From Combretum micranthum (lineage: Eukaryota; Streptophyta; Magnoliopsida; Myrtales; Combretaceae), in contig JAMXBD010001387.1 in NCBI GenBank assembly GCA_024138025.1, positions 1-64,000 of the forward strand: 64,000 nt of DNA. The letters are read 5' to 3'. The position numbers were made by a program, and so were the translations under genes. Below the pieces are notes generated by a model. It saw only the letters and a list, made by a program, of their open reading frames with translations. It did no database searches and was not told the DNA's origin. Each line of letters opens with the position of its first letter. Position 1 is the first letter of the stretch. Below, piece by piece: positions 20,566 to 33,713 of this stretch.

Positions 20566-23500
20566 ATCAAGCAAGCTCCATTGTGCAATTTTTTTTATTT
20601 GTTTTATCCCATTTAACCTAATTTTATTTCATATATAAACTACATTTTCTCTCTCTCACTTCATTCTTCTCATTTTTCAAACTTTCCAAAAGGTAAAAAG
20701 CTCACATTTAACCTAATTTCATTTCACATATAAACTACATTGATCTTCATGGCCTCTCTCTCTCACACACACACACACAACTTACCTTTAAGTAAAAGAA
20801 CTTTACTTCTTTTACCTTAGATCCTTGTAATGGCAAGGATATTCTTGGATATTTCCATTCAAAGGTCCCTATGATCTCTTGCTAGGGACAAGGAAATATC
20901 AATACAAGAATACCAAACCATCACAAAGTAGATCATGCATCTAACCAAGTTTTCATGCCATGAGCTTCATGATCATTCATCTAAAAGTGTTTTGAACAAA
21001 AGATCTTTCATAAAAATGTAGTTTTTATGTTTTCAAAACCTATTTAAGCACTTAAGATAGTAGATCTATCATCTTACCACTCATATTCATGTAGGCATTT
21101 AAGATCTCATCTTTATTTTGAGTTTATGTGCATTAATGGTCATCAATACTTTTGTCTTGAGTAAATAACCTTGCTAGTATATAGATCTATAGGTAGATGA
21201 GTTAATGAAGCCAAAAAGAAAACTTTTCAAGAAATGAACTAGTGTAAATTCGGATGACATGGGAAACCTAGTCTAAAAATCCTTTTATCAACTTCAAAAC
21301 ATGTATTTTACAAGAAAAATGAAGCCTATAGATGATAGTTGATGTTTGATGATATTTTTCATGAGTTTAAATGAGTTTTTACCAAAGGAAATATTTGAAA
21401 CAAAAGAGGAAGTCTAATAGAAGTTTTGAGTTGAAAGTCTTGTAAGCAAAATTCGTAATAATGAATAGATGGTTAGAAAACACTAGTTTTCCAACTTCAA
21501 AAATGGTATTTTCTTGAATAAATGGAGTCCTTAGGGTATAGGTAAAATAAATACTTAAAGTTCTAAGTATAAAATGCATTTTTCTTAAGTGAATCAACTT
21601 AAAAATAAATTTTGCTAAATTCGGATTTTTGGAACCACCATAGTACAAGACTCACTTAAAAGTTTACAAATGAAGATTTAATCAAAGAAATAAAAGCATT
21701 AGGATATAGTTAATATAAGGGTCAAATTTTCTTTGGAATAAATAGGATTTTTCTTAGAAAAATCCTTAGAATAAGTAAGTGTGACCAAGTGTAGCAAAGT
21801 TAATTCTTAAACAATGGCATGAAATGGTTTCCTAAGATAAAGGTTATCTAATTTCTTTTAAAATAAAAATTTATGAGAACTTAGGCACCTAAGAGTTCAT
21901 ATCATGACATTCATGATAGGGAAATTCATTACCATGACATTTAGTTTCATTTTTCACTTAGGAATCTCAAGAACATTCATGAAAATCGCATTTTCGGAAT
22001 CAACATAACCGTTGGATAGAACTGATCCTTCAGTTCCGAGGCTTAAATATTTTCAAAACTTGATTTAAGCTTCATATTTAGAAAGCTCTTTCGAAGTAGA
22101 TAGAAATCGATATAAAATATGAGAAATTTCGAGTTAAAACGACCAAGTTATGGTCATTTTGAATCGGAACTTCGGAAATGACGCGAATTTCGATTTCACT
22201 AAGTTGTCTTAGAGTTTTTAATGTTCTTAGATGGTAAAATACTTATTAGGGTATTTCTTTTGTGATTAGGCGAGCTCAAGGACGTTGAATCCTTACCTCC
22301 GGACTATTACTATTAAGAGACCGGCGAACCCATGGCTGATTGAGTTTCTCTTCTCGATTCATTTATTGTATGTGTTTGATAAATTAGTGCACTAGAATGT
22401 AGGCCAAATGAATTGAATATGTATGATGGGGAATAATGGGAAATTGTGTGTTGATGATGATTTGAGAACTCAAAATAAGAATATCGAAATCGGGTGATAA
22501 ATTCTGGTTGTGTAGTTAGTGATGATGTATTGTCTGAGAAATTGTTTGATCGCCGGAATAAAATGACTTAATCGACTATTCGGACTAATGCCAAATTCTG
22601 ACATGTGCATATCATAATGGGAAGAAGCATTAGCATTGTTCGGTTAATCATGATCCATAAACAAGATTAATTGTTCGGTTAATCGTGACCCATAAACGAG
22701 AATTATTGTTCGGTTAATCGTGATCCAGAAACGAAATAATTGTTCGGTTACCTATGAACCATAAACAACATAAAGTTAGTACCGCAGTATTCGTTAATCT
22801 GCTAACCCGGGATGGAGGGCGTAAGTCCATCCACATATGATTTCCAAATAGTCATATGTATGTTATTCTCATGTGTTTGGTGCATTCACTTGCTTGTTTA
22901 TTCACTTGCTTGAATTGTTGTGACATGAATGTTATTGTGGAAGATTTCACTCACTAAGCTAGTAAGCTTATCCCTACAGTTTTCCTTTTGCAGCTACCAA
23001 ACTTGTGGCTTATACAGCATAACCCGGCTATGTAGGTACAGGAGCTAGGAGTTTCCCCTAGAAGTTGAAATTTTGTTTAGACTTCCATAGGAAACTTTTA
23101 AGACTTTGGATGACTGTATAAGGCCATTAAATATTCTTTTGAGGGGGGAATGCCCCTTAGTAAATGTAATGTTTAATTATGTTTCATGAGTTATATCCTA
23201 CTGTTAATGTATGCCAAATTAAGTTTTTATCTCCATTTGGACTTGTATTCTATTATCGTAAAGGTACGCCTTACATCTATATGAGATCCCCGAAGGACTA
23301 AGGCGGTAATTTGGAATCTTGTATGGCATTTGGTGGACTGTTACGTATAGAATACCCTATGGGGCGTGACAGTTAAGAAGTTTAATGCGGCATTCCGTAG
23401 CCTTAGATAATAAATCAAAACATATACATAAAAGTTCCAAAGTCTAAGGGACATTCCCCTGCAAAAGAATATTAAAGGTCCATTACAATCATCCAGAGTC

Positions 23501-26500
23501 TTTTCGGTTTCCTATAAAAGCCTAAACAAAACCGAATACAACTTCTAAAGGAAACGTCTAGCTTCTGTACTTGAGCTGTAGCCTGCCTTGGCCTAAGCCA
23601 AATGAACTCGTGCTGCAACAAGTAAAAACTATAGGAGCGTAAGCTACATTAGCTTAGTGAGTGAAAACTTCCATTTCGCAATTAAAACATAACATTCAAG
23701 CAAGTAATTAATCAATCAAGTGAAATGCATCAAATGCGTGAATTCAACAAACATATGACCAGTCGGAAATCATATGTGGATGGACTTGCGCCCTCTATCC
23801 GGGGTTAGCAGATTAACGAATCCTGCGGTACGACGCCGTTTAGGCTCACGGTCAACCAACTCATATATTCGTTTTATGGATCACGATTAACCAACATATT
23901 CGTTTTATAGATCACAAAAAACCAACAAATGCTAATGCTCCATCCCCATCGTGATATGAATGAGTTCATGTTTATCTTTGATGTCTAATAATCAGTTAAA
24001 CCAATTCTTTTAAGTGATCAAGCAATACCCGCAGACAATCATTTCTAACTCTTCTATACAAACAATGAGTTATCACCCGGCTTCGATATTCTTTAAATTC
24101 AACTTCACATAACAATAGCAGACAAATATAATTCCCAAATAACCCCATCATGCATATTCATTTTTGTCTTTGCTTAGCAACTAGTGCATCTATCATTACA
24201 CTCATAAGCAATAATTGAAATTGGAAGTGATACTCACTCGGCCATGGTATGCCGGTCTCTTAGTAGTAATAATTGGGTGGTAGGGACTCGTCGGTCTCGG
24301 GATCACCTACCAAATAAGAATACCCTAATGAGAACTTCATCACTTAACTAATTCAAACTATGTATCAAAACTAAACAAAATCGTGATTCTTGCTATTTGC
24401 GGAAGTTCCAACTTAAAACGGTCATAACTTTGTCATTTTAACTCAGAATTTCGCAAATTTTATATCGATTTCTATCTATTTCGAGAGATTTATCTATTTC
24501 CAATATTATTTTCAAGTTTTGAAAACATTTAGGTCACGGAACAGAGGGATCATATCTGATCTGTAACCTTTTCCATTTCCAAAAAATTGTTTTGCACTTG
24601 ATCAAAATGTATCTAGTTGATGATTCATGTGTGTATAAAATATGAATGAGTTCCTAACATGAATGACATGTGACGAGTCCAACATATGCATTATCTTGAT
24701 GATTGTTGACAATGAAAATTTTGAGAACTCCTATATCTTACAAGACTCTAACAATAAATACTTCTTGAAAATCCAATTTTCCAAATTTGGCAACTCATTA
24801 GTGTTTCGGGATTTCATTCTTAGAATTTCCTTGTTATCTAAATAAAAATGAGTCTTCATCATCTATATTATCCAAGACCTTCATCTCCACATAAAAACTT
24901 ACATTTTTCACTTTACAAGTATGTTTTTAAATAGGCTTTTCACAAAAATCCGAATTTTGGAAAAATCCATTTCTTGCATGTTTCCTATGAGAAAACTTGT
25001 ATAATGCATCAAAATTTAAGGCTTTGCTATATCCATTACCCAAGGACTTCATTTAACACATAAAACATTCATTTTGAGTTTGAATACTAGGTGTTTACAT
25101 AGGCATCATCCAAAGTTACAAATTTTACAAGTTGAACACTAACTCAAAATTTTCCATCTTAATTCCACTACTTGTTTAACACATTACTCATATCCAAACT
25201 CATTTTAACTTATAAAAATCATTACTTAATGATACCTATTACTTATACCCTTCATTTTTCATATAAAATATGAGTTTCAAAGTGGTTACAAGGGTTTTTA
25301 AAATAGATCTTGAAAATCATACGAATTTTTCTTTGAACATTTCTAACAAAAACCTCTTCTTTTCAAGTTCCTTGTCTTATCTTCATAAAGATCTACCAAC
25401 TATCACATTTATATATATAAGACTAAGCCTTTATGAACATTAATGCATGAAAACACAAAATATCCATATGAACATGAATGTCAAGAAAAATATGAGTGTT
25501 TAAATGCTAGATCTACTACTACATGAACATATATTTTTCATGCAAGATCTCTATTTTTATATGCATGAACATAATAATACTTCAACAAAAACTCATTAAA
25601 CACAAGATCTACTCTTGTGATGGCTTGATATTCATGTATTAGTGTTTTCTTATCCCTAGCATTTGCTCATGGGGATTTAAAGTGAAAACACACAAGAATA
25701 GTCTTGCCATTACAAGATTATGCAGTAATAAGGCTTGAAAATATCACCTAAGGAAAGATTTGATGAAGAAATGAACTTGTGTGTGTGTGAGAGGGAGGGG
25801 GAGTGTCACGGCAAGGAGAGGGAGAGAAGAGAGAGTTTTTTTCCACTTTGTAAAAATTTGAATGAGTAAAAATCAAGAGAGAGAATGAAAATGAGTTTAT
25901 ATATTAATATCAATTTCCAAATTGGCAAAGATTTAAACCGGAAAATCACTCGAAAACCCTAAGTGGAATACAATAGTTTAAGTCCGGCAATCTAGCGCCC
26001 TTAATCCTAGAGGCCAAGGTGTAGTTTAAATGCGTAGAATAGCTCGTAGTAATATAAGTTCGCTTAAAAATATCAGATTGGTAAATTTTTGACCTATTTC
26101 GAACCTGTTCAGATACAAATTTCGAAAAGCGTGTCCTGGGGCTTGAGATATCAAAAATATACCATTAGTACCGTTAGACTCGTAATTTCATAAGATTTCC
26201 AAATATATCAGTTATATAATTTTTCGGGTTATAAAAGTTACAATTATAACATTTTATCGTATTTCATTACTACCGGTAATTAATTGGTCTTTTGCACTAT
26301 TCACTTTTATTTCATTATACAGTTTTATTATTCTTATAAAGCCTTATATTTTTAGATAAATATTTTATATATTATATAAAATTTTGTTTTTCTAAAATTT
26401 AGTTAGTTTCGGGCTTATACGGGATCAGATTCTATTTAAGACCCGATACTAAAAATAAAATAAATTAATTTAATAATTTAAAAATATTTGAAAAATATTT

Positions 26501-27320
26501 TTATTTTCATAAAATAAATTTTTATAATTTTTCGGGTTATAAAAATATCATTTAAAGCCCATATTCGCGTATTTTGATCATACCGGTAACATATTTATTG
26601 AAATACTGAAATAATTCAAATAATTACTTAATTTTATTCATGAAAATTCTGCCACTTATTTAAAAATATTTTTCCTAATTTTATTTTTTATTTTTCTTAA
26701 TAAAAAGCACTTTTTCAACCCATACTTCAAGTACACCTTTCACATATCACTTCCTTTTCACTTTAATCTTTCTACACTTTGTCCACACTTCATGACAGAT
26801 TTTGACCCCTTTTATGGTTGCCTTGACTCTTGAATTACTCCAAAAATTAATTAAAATAACCCTCTTTCAACCCTTCTTCAAGAAGCTAAATTATACATTA
26901 ATTATATAATTCAATTTCAAGTCAAAATTCAACAAATTCCCTCTCTCTCTCTCCCTCTCTTTCACGTGCAGCATGCTCCCACTTTGGCTGCCCTTGTTTT
27001 ATTTTTTTTTTTCATTTAATACACTCCTTATTCTCTCCCTCTTTCATTTACACTTTTTCCCGTTATCATTCCTTAACTTTTTCTCTTTCTTTTTCCTCTC
27101 TTTTCTTCTTCATTTTGTTCTTGTTCTAGCAAGAACACAAGCTGCCCACATTCCATTTTTGAGCTCCCACACATATTTCTTCAAGATTTTTGAATAAAAC
27201 TCTTGTCCAAAGCTTCCATAGGTGATATAGGCAAAGTATAGTGAGAGTTTCATGCATCAAATGATATTCCATTAGCTTAAAAGCTAAGGATGATGATGCC
27301 AAAATGAAACACTCCACTTC

Positions 27321-28120
27321 TGATACGAGAACCTTCGTATTCACGCGTGAGAACCCCTTTGGATATTGCGAACCCCCAACACAATGAATAGAAAACCCAC
27401 GGATGCCTTTGATTTCAATCCCTAAGAAGGATTAGATATCAGATTTGTCTTAGGTTGTTGATCTAAAGAATTAGGATAACAAACCCTAATTGCGAAACAC
27501 TCCACAAAGAAGGTGATCGATCTTCTTTGAATGTTCCTAAAGCATGTATTCTATCAAGAACACAAAGATTTCAAGCAAAAGCTTCGGTTTTTCATTCAAC
27601 AATAATCTGTCTTTTACAAACAACCAAATAGGTTTATATAACCAAACAAAGGAAAACAAAACGTCAAAACAATGAATTCAATACGTCCTAAATGTTGGCT
27701 GGCGGCCAATCAAAGATGGCAGGCGGCCATGAGCATTCTGGAGCAAAATTTGTAAAGTTCGAAAAAGTGGCCAGGGGAGTCATGGCCGGCGGCCATGGGA
27801 TAATGGCTGGCGGCCATTCTTGTTTCTCTGCACAAATCAGCTTTCCTTGGCTCTATTTGATGATTACTTGAAAAATATTGAAGTATACTTGCTCCATCCT
27901 TGTTCCAAAGCCTTGATAACCTTGTGATTCATCCTTAGCATGCTCTAATAAGCCTTGGAAGTGATTATTGTAGGCTTGTTGAATCTTCTTAGCTCTAGCT
28001 CTTGTGATTGGTCCTTGAGGAAAACTTATTGGACTTGAATTTCTTTGAGGTTCCATGGTTGCCACTTGGTCTTCATGTTGATTCGGATCTAAACTTTGGA
28101 CCGTTGGCTCTTCTGTAACA
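27321..28120 (-). mobile_element. CRM-type solo LTR, reversed
   Basis: 800 bp from TGATACGAG to GTAACA, flanked by ACTTC (27316-27320, 28121-28125). Its minus strand keeps an open frame for the integrase C-terminal tail (SFPQGPITRARAKKIQQAY), as expected since CRM pol reads into the LTR. No internal region: product of LTR-LTR recombination. Confidence 0.88.
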
Positions 28121-28125
28121 ACTTC

Positions 28126-30495
28126 TCTATGATTATTCTCTTGTATCATTCTTAGTTTCTTGTTAAAAGTAGTTATATTTTATAGATCTAACTTTTTGTA
28201 GCTTTGATTTTCGTTTATAGCAGAATTGTCATAGAAATTCTACATGAATAGCCTCCTTCAATTATGTTAATATTAAATGAATGAGAATAATGATGATAGT
28301 CATTTTGATTAAGTAGAATACCATATCTAGTAAAGAAACTATGAAGAAAATTAAACTTAGATTTTAGAAAACCCTAGATTCATATTTTGTTGTCACTATA
28401 AGGCTATGACTTTAAACTTAATACATGACTTACTTAGTTTAGTTCAAAGGAATTAGTCAAATATGTCTATAATGCTCTCTAGATAATAAAACTCAACCAA
28501 CATAAACCCCAAGATGTCAATATATATATATATATATATATATTAAGCATATGATGCATGAAATTATAATAAAGAAACTTGTCATTAGGTATATTAAAAG
28601 TATGATAACAACGAAAGATTTATGATTGAGTTAAAATTAATCTTAAGAAATAAACTATAATTTGGAATATAAAATAATACTTAGATGAATTTAAAAGATC
28701 ATTGGAACCATGTATTAATAATTGAAATTTAGATAAGATCCTCTAAATAATAGAAATTCTAACCTACATAAACAAATAGGGTTGACTAAATAAACAATAA
28801 AAGAAAATTTGTTATCACTAAAAATATTAATGGACAATATAAATTAAAAATAATAATAAAACTCATTACCAATGATACAAGCTTAACAATGACAATAGGA
28901 AACAAATATATATATATATATATATATAATAGGAAAGTCTTACACCTACTATAGGAATTTATAAGTAGGAGGAATATAAATTAACAAGTAAATAAGTTGA
29001 GTAACTAGCATATAATATGCAAAACAAGCTTTTCAACACCTATTTATACAACAAAATATAAGTAAAAATAAGTAATACAAGCCTACTTAAAGATTTTACA
29101 CTAAAAACATGAATTAAAAATTATTTAGGTCACTTTTTAGTAAGAAATAATTATCTATACGAATTTTGTAAAAATATAATGTATTTCATAAACTTTAAAA
29201 ATGACTAATTATAGACTACTATCGGAATAGAAATAATAAAACATTATAAACATTAGAGATTAAAAAAAAAAGTAAATAAAAAAAATAAAATAAAATCCTT
29301 AAAGGATATAACAAAATTGAGTTATTAGAAAGCTTCTATAATAAATTTTAGAATTAGTAAGATCACTTAACTCACTTAAACAATTTAAAAATAAGTAATT
29401 GATGTCTAAAAATAGTAGCTATGTCTAAAATATAAAACAAAGTATATAGAAAAACAAATAAGGTTGACAAACAAAGTAAATAATAATTAAGAACCTTAGT
29501 TGTTTTTACCTACATTAGAAAAAGCAAAATTTAAATAACCTATATTGGTAAAAAAACACTTCCTTAACATATAAGTACAAATAAGATCAAGAAAAGCAAA
29601 ACAAAAATAAAATTATAACATAAGTTTCATCCAAGTAATGATCAAGACACTTAAAAACGAATTTAATAACTAAAGATTAGTAGTAGATACATAAAACAAA
29701 GCAATAGATATGAAGTAGGAATTAAAAATATAAAACTGGAATAATAGATATCATAGTATAAACATTTCGAATACATAGTCATAAAGGAAAAATATACAAA
29801 ATAAAAGAATAAACTAGAAAATGAAAGAGTATGTCCAATAAGCTTTACAATACCCATTTATTTGTTAAAATCAAAAGTTAAAAAAGTAAAATAGATAGAT
29901 CTAGGATAAGATTATGCTATTGAAATTGGTATTTGAAATCATTTAAGACACTTTTCCTGAGAAAAACGAGCTTATACAAATTTTATAACTCGATCGAATA
30001 AACTAAGCCCTTATGAACCTTAAAACCCATATTTAAATGACGAAATTAGGATTAAGATGATAAAGGTTGAGTTTAGGAAACAAAAGGGCACAACCGAGAT
30101 TGTTATGCAAATATTAGTATAGTAATAAGTATCTTTTTCTATAGGAGAAACAAATCAATCTTTGGAATTTCCAGTAGATTACTACGACTTAGCAAGGATA
30201 CCAGGTGAGTAACTTTGACCTTATCACATTGATTGTGCTTGTAGCATAGTCGCATATGTAATAATATACTAATACTGTTATGCATATGGGGTTGGGTATA
30301 TCACATGGTGCTTGGTGTATGATTGGTTGCTAAAATATTGATAGTAACAATTACATTGTATGATAATTAATGTATGAAGCATGTTAAGGTTTGTCTGTGA
30401 ATTGTATGGACACTTAAGAACCTAACCTAATACTATTCGACTATCTATTGAATTGGTCATGCATTGCATAACTTGCATATACTGCATAAAAAAAG
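28126..30495. other. AT-rich non-coding stretch
   Basis: No ORF of note. It contains (TA)n tracts at 28520-28542 and 28915-28929. Probably the interior of the diverged Tekay-like LTR, but I could not align it confidently to another copy. Confidence 0.4.
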
Positions 30496-31435
30496 TGTGA
30501 CAGCCCGCTCGTATTAGTATTTCGGATCTCGGTTAATGCTTGGTTTTTCTAGATGTAGATTTCCTAGTTCTTCCAAGATTATCCTTGTTTTGTTCGGTTC
30601 CACGGGAACTACTTGGCAAAAGAAGGAACGCCGCCCGTGGTATCGGCTTGAAATGACTAATACTTAATGGAGTCTCTTTGTTCCAAAAGGAAATTGAGTG
30701 AAGAAACTATAACCATAAAGTAAAGAATAAAGTGAGTACTGCTATTCCTATGGTTCTCTGTTTCTCCTGAGCGGGTGGGTCATAAGGATGTGATCCTTGA
30801 CTAGGTTCCTTCAACCCTGATGTGAGGGCGTAAATCTACATCCTGTTTGGATTCCGGTTCTCCAAACTTGTAATTGAGCATATGTTTGATTGATACATTA
30901 CACTTGCTTGATAATAAACTTGTTTGTTATTGCTTGATAATAAACTTATTTGTTATTGCTTGATGTGTGGTTTGGTCAGGTTATCTCACTAAGCCGTGGT
31001 TTCGCTCACTCCCCCACAGTTTTTATGCAGGAATAATACTTGCTGGAAAAGGGCTAGGAACGTGTGAAGAGAGTTTTCCATCAAACTCATTGAAGTTAGA
31101 AAGATAGATCACTATGAACTCATAATACAATTTAGATAAACGATACAAACATTTGAGACTTTGTATTTTATAGGTTGAAACCCAATTTTTACTATTTGGT
31201 AGGGGATACCGATTCTCTGCGATCTTGGTGAGATGTGGAAAATCGGATTCCATAGTTATGTTTCTTGTAGCATTATATGTATTGTATGATAAATGTATGA
31301 GAAGTTAATAAATAAATAGAGTCTTGTAATCTCTGACTTGCAAGACGGTTTTCATATTGCGGGTGCACACGTAATATGACAACTTCAGGACAATCCTACT
31401 AGACCCCTATTAGGGCCATGACAAAGCAAAAGTTC

Positions 31436-31449
31436 AAGTGTAGGGGAAT
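31436..31449 (+). other. Athila-type polypurine tract
   Basis: AAGTGTAGGGGAAT immediately before the 3' LTR start TGATAAG, preceded by AAGCAAAAGTTC, a common Athila 3' end. Confidence 0.7.
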
Positions 31450-31758
31450 TGATAAGATCATATTATATACAACTTGTTGATGTTCAAAATAGCTAGAATG
31501 GGTACTTGTTTTGGTTAAAATTCATGTTTCAGGTCTGATTTAGACAAAGGAATCAAAACAAAAAACTTTGGAATGAAAATAAGAAAAACTCAGGGGGTAC
31601 GCTGGCTTTTCTAAAGCCAAAGCCGCCGGCGTACAGCCAGCCTTCATCACCAGCAAAATAGAATTCCTTAAGGCTGCATCTACATCGACGGCCTTGAGGT
31701 GGTATAGGCTGAAGAGGATAAAAACACTGGCTCAACGCTGCCAGTGTAGGAGGAAGAA

Positions 31759-32327
31759 TGATAAGCTCCCAAGGGGGTTAACAATTTTTTCACAATCTTT
31801 TTGGTTTTTTGATTTTAGAGGAAAACAGAAATAAATGATATGGATGATATTATTAGTCGATAGGTGCCACGACTAACAAAAATCAAACTGGTTTGTGAAT
31901 GGAATCACAAATCGATATAACTCACGATTTGTAAAAACTCTCACGAATTGCTAAAGGAATATAAAAATTCAATCAGCAAGAAGAATAAAGAAAATTATAA
32001 TTCTCAATATTCATAACATGTATTGACAATCCTGTCAATTACAAGAGAGAACTCTCTCACATGAACTCACCAAAATAGAAATCAACTAAAACCTTTTTTA
32101 ATTCTCATAACCAAGGCTTAATATATAGTCTTCTACATACAAAGGAATTAAAGATATGTAACTGACAAAAATAAATAGCTGACTGTAACTGACAAAGAAA
32201 TTAAAGACATATAACTGACAAAGAAATTAAAGACATGTAACTGACAAAAATAAGTAACTGACTGTAACTGACAAAGAAATTAAAAATGACAATTAACTGA
32301 TAAATTGGCCTTGATGCGTTCACATCA
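31759..32327 (-). repeat. 3' LTR (H type) with TAACTG array
   Basis: 569 bp. It contains seven TAACTG (sense CAGTTA) copies between about 32155 and 32300, upstream in the sense direction of a TATATATTAAG box near 32110. It matches 41561-42063. Confidence 0.8.
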
Positions 32328-32369
32328 TTCTCCCCTTCTTGGAAAAGATTCGACCTCCAATCTTGGCAG

Positions 32370-33605
32370 TCAAATTGGATGGATCTTCATTTGGAACATG
32401 CTGAAGCTCCTGCAACTTTTGGGGTGACTTTTTTTTTTTTTTTTTGGTGATGATCTGCATGGCAACAAAAACAAACTTCTCTGACAATTAGTTTTCACAT
32501 GAACAAACTGCTCCTGTAAAACATCAGCCCTTGTCATTTGAAGCATCTTAAAATACTGGCCATTCTTTTTTATTGTATAAGTGTTCCTGTAACCATCATA
32601 TATAGCTCGGCGGTCATATTGCCAAGGCCTACCAAGAAGCACATGTGTGGTATCCATAAGAGCAACATCACACAACACAGTATCAAAATACTTTCCTATG
32701 GACATAGGAACCTTTGCTTGCTGGTGAATATGCAGGACGTTCTTCGTATTTAACCATCTTAACCCATAAGGCTTAGGATGTGGAATCACTGGAAGTTGCA
32801 TCTTCTTTACAAACTCCTGTGAAACTACATTAGCACAACTACCACTGTCAACAGTTAATTTACAAGTCTTTCCCTGAATTAAGCATCTGGTATGAAACAA
32901 ATTCTCCCTTTGCCCTGGGTCTTCTTTAACCTGTAAATAATTATCGACATCTGCAATTACCTCTTTTTCCTTCTCAGCCTTAACTATTAATATCTGCTCT
33001 ACAGATGGTTGTTCAATCGTATCATCATCCTCCATTCCTTCTAACTCAGCAACATCTGAATTAGGCTTCACCTCAATGACTTTTACCTCTTTCACTATAT
33101 TCAAGTTATCATCACTCACCACTTCAACCTTTTTCTCATCAGTAGATTTTCTAGGTTCAACCCAAACCACTTGCAACTCTTTCTTCTCCTCCTTCTGCTG
33201 ATTTAACTTCTTTTCATAACTTTTAAAGAAACGCTCAAAATCCTTTTCAAGTTTATCAAATGCTTGTCTAATTTCACCCAATAACAATTTTTTGTAATCT
33301 GAAGTACCATCATGATATTTTAGAGATCGTTTTTCTGGATAATTCAGATCATTTTGTTTATAAGATTACTCCTTTCGATAATACAAATCTTCATGAGTAC
33401 GTCTATGAGATCGCTCACTTCGATAATTCAAATTATCTTCAACATGCCTTGAACGACCTTTATAAAAATCCTTTCTTTGATGTTGAATCTCATCCTTGTA
33501 ATAACTTTCAGGACGACTGAATCTCAACATGATTTTAGACAACACAAGCAATTCAATAACAAATCCAAGAACCCTAATTCTCCAAATCCCACAATTCAAT
33601 AACAA
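32370..33605 (-). pseudogene. Protease-domain protein of H family, one nonsense codon
   Basis: One frame from ATG 33605 to 32370, broken only by a CAA-to-TAA change at 33366-33368. N-terminus: about 80 residues rich in Arg, Tyr, Ser and His (RSRHVEDNLNYRSERSHRR). Then a Lys/Glu-rich stretch likely to be a coiled coil (KLEKDFERFFKSYEKKLNQQ), an acidic linker, and a retropepsin domain with active-site DSGS (LTVDSGSCANVVS) and LLGRPWQYDRR. The protease resembles that of the CRM copies (QRENLFHTRC start in both). No capsid domain or zinc knuckle, so it is not a standard gag. A second copy lies at 40304. Confidence 0.8.
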
Positions 33606-33699
33606 CAGAAATTTCGCAGCACAATCACAACCCCCAAATTTCCAGATCTAATAAGAAAAGTTCAACGATCTTACCAATCTGAAGCGCGTCGCACCAAAA

Positions 33700-33713
33700 G
33701 CTCTGATACCAAA
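33700..33713 (-). other. PBS of H-family element
   Basis: The reverse complement is TTTGGTATCAGAGC, directly after the 5' LTR end CGTATCA. Confidence 0.85.

Larger units (their letters stand above)
19828..23371 (+). mobile_element. Solo LTR of a Tekay-like element
   Basis: 3,544 bp, starting TTTAAACCCCGG (expected TGTAAACCCC) and ending GGGGCGTGACA, flanked by GTTAA (19823-19827, 23372-23376). No internal region. Because it sits in a reversed LTR of the same group, the outer sequence gives a false impression of long terminal inverted repeats. Confidence 0.85.
19681..25925 (-). repeat. Tekay-like LTR, reversed, split by a solo LTR
   Basis: Plus-strand start TGTCACGCCCCAG is the reverse of the GGGGCGTGACA LTR end. 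19681-19822 and 23377-25925 join across the nested solo LTR (19828-23371) to give the reverse of a Tekay LTR from its 3' end into U3. The first ~0.7 kb of U3 is missing; at about 25930 a forward-oriented LTR-like sequence begins. Confidence 0.7.
25930..31423 (+). repeat. Forward Tekay-like LTR sequence, diverged, boundaries uncertain
   Basis: Starts around TTTAAACCGGAAAATC, with Tekay U3 hallmarks (AAAGCGTGTCCTGGGGC; TTTTTCGGGTTATAAAA; CTACCGGTAATTAA, some duplicated at 26500-26600). 28126-30495 is AT-rich with (TA)n tracts and no coding potential. 30496-31423 has LTR 3'-half hallmarks (GATGTGAGGGCGTAAATC, CTCACTAAGCC) and ends GGGCCATGACA. I could not find a matching duplication at the ends, so this may be one long LTR or two joined pieces. 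Confidence 0.35.

Noticed and set aside
19681..23371. Apparent 3.7-kb DNA transposon with long terminal inverted repeats (TGTCACGCCCC…GGGGCGTGACA).
   Set aside because: The left 'TIR' is the end of a reversed Tekay-like LTR that continues at 23377. The forward solo LTR inside it has its own GTTAA duplication starting at 19828.
26973..27197. Hydrophobic 74-codon ORF that looks like a membrane peptide.
   Set aside because: It comes from CT-rich low-complexity U3/leader sequence; no conserved copy in related LTRs.
30496..31423. Separate solo LTR starting TGTGACAGCCC and ending GGGCCATGACA.
   Set aside because: Flanks (AAAAG and AAGCA) do not match, and the sequence could equally be the 3' half of the larger forward LTR-like block. 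Kept only as part of 25930-31423.
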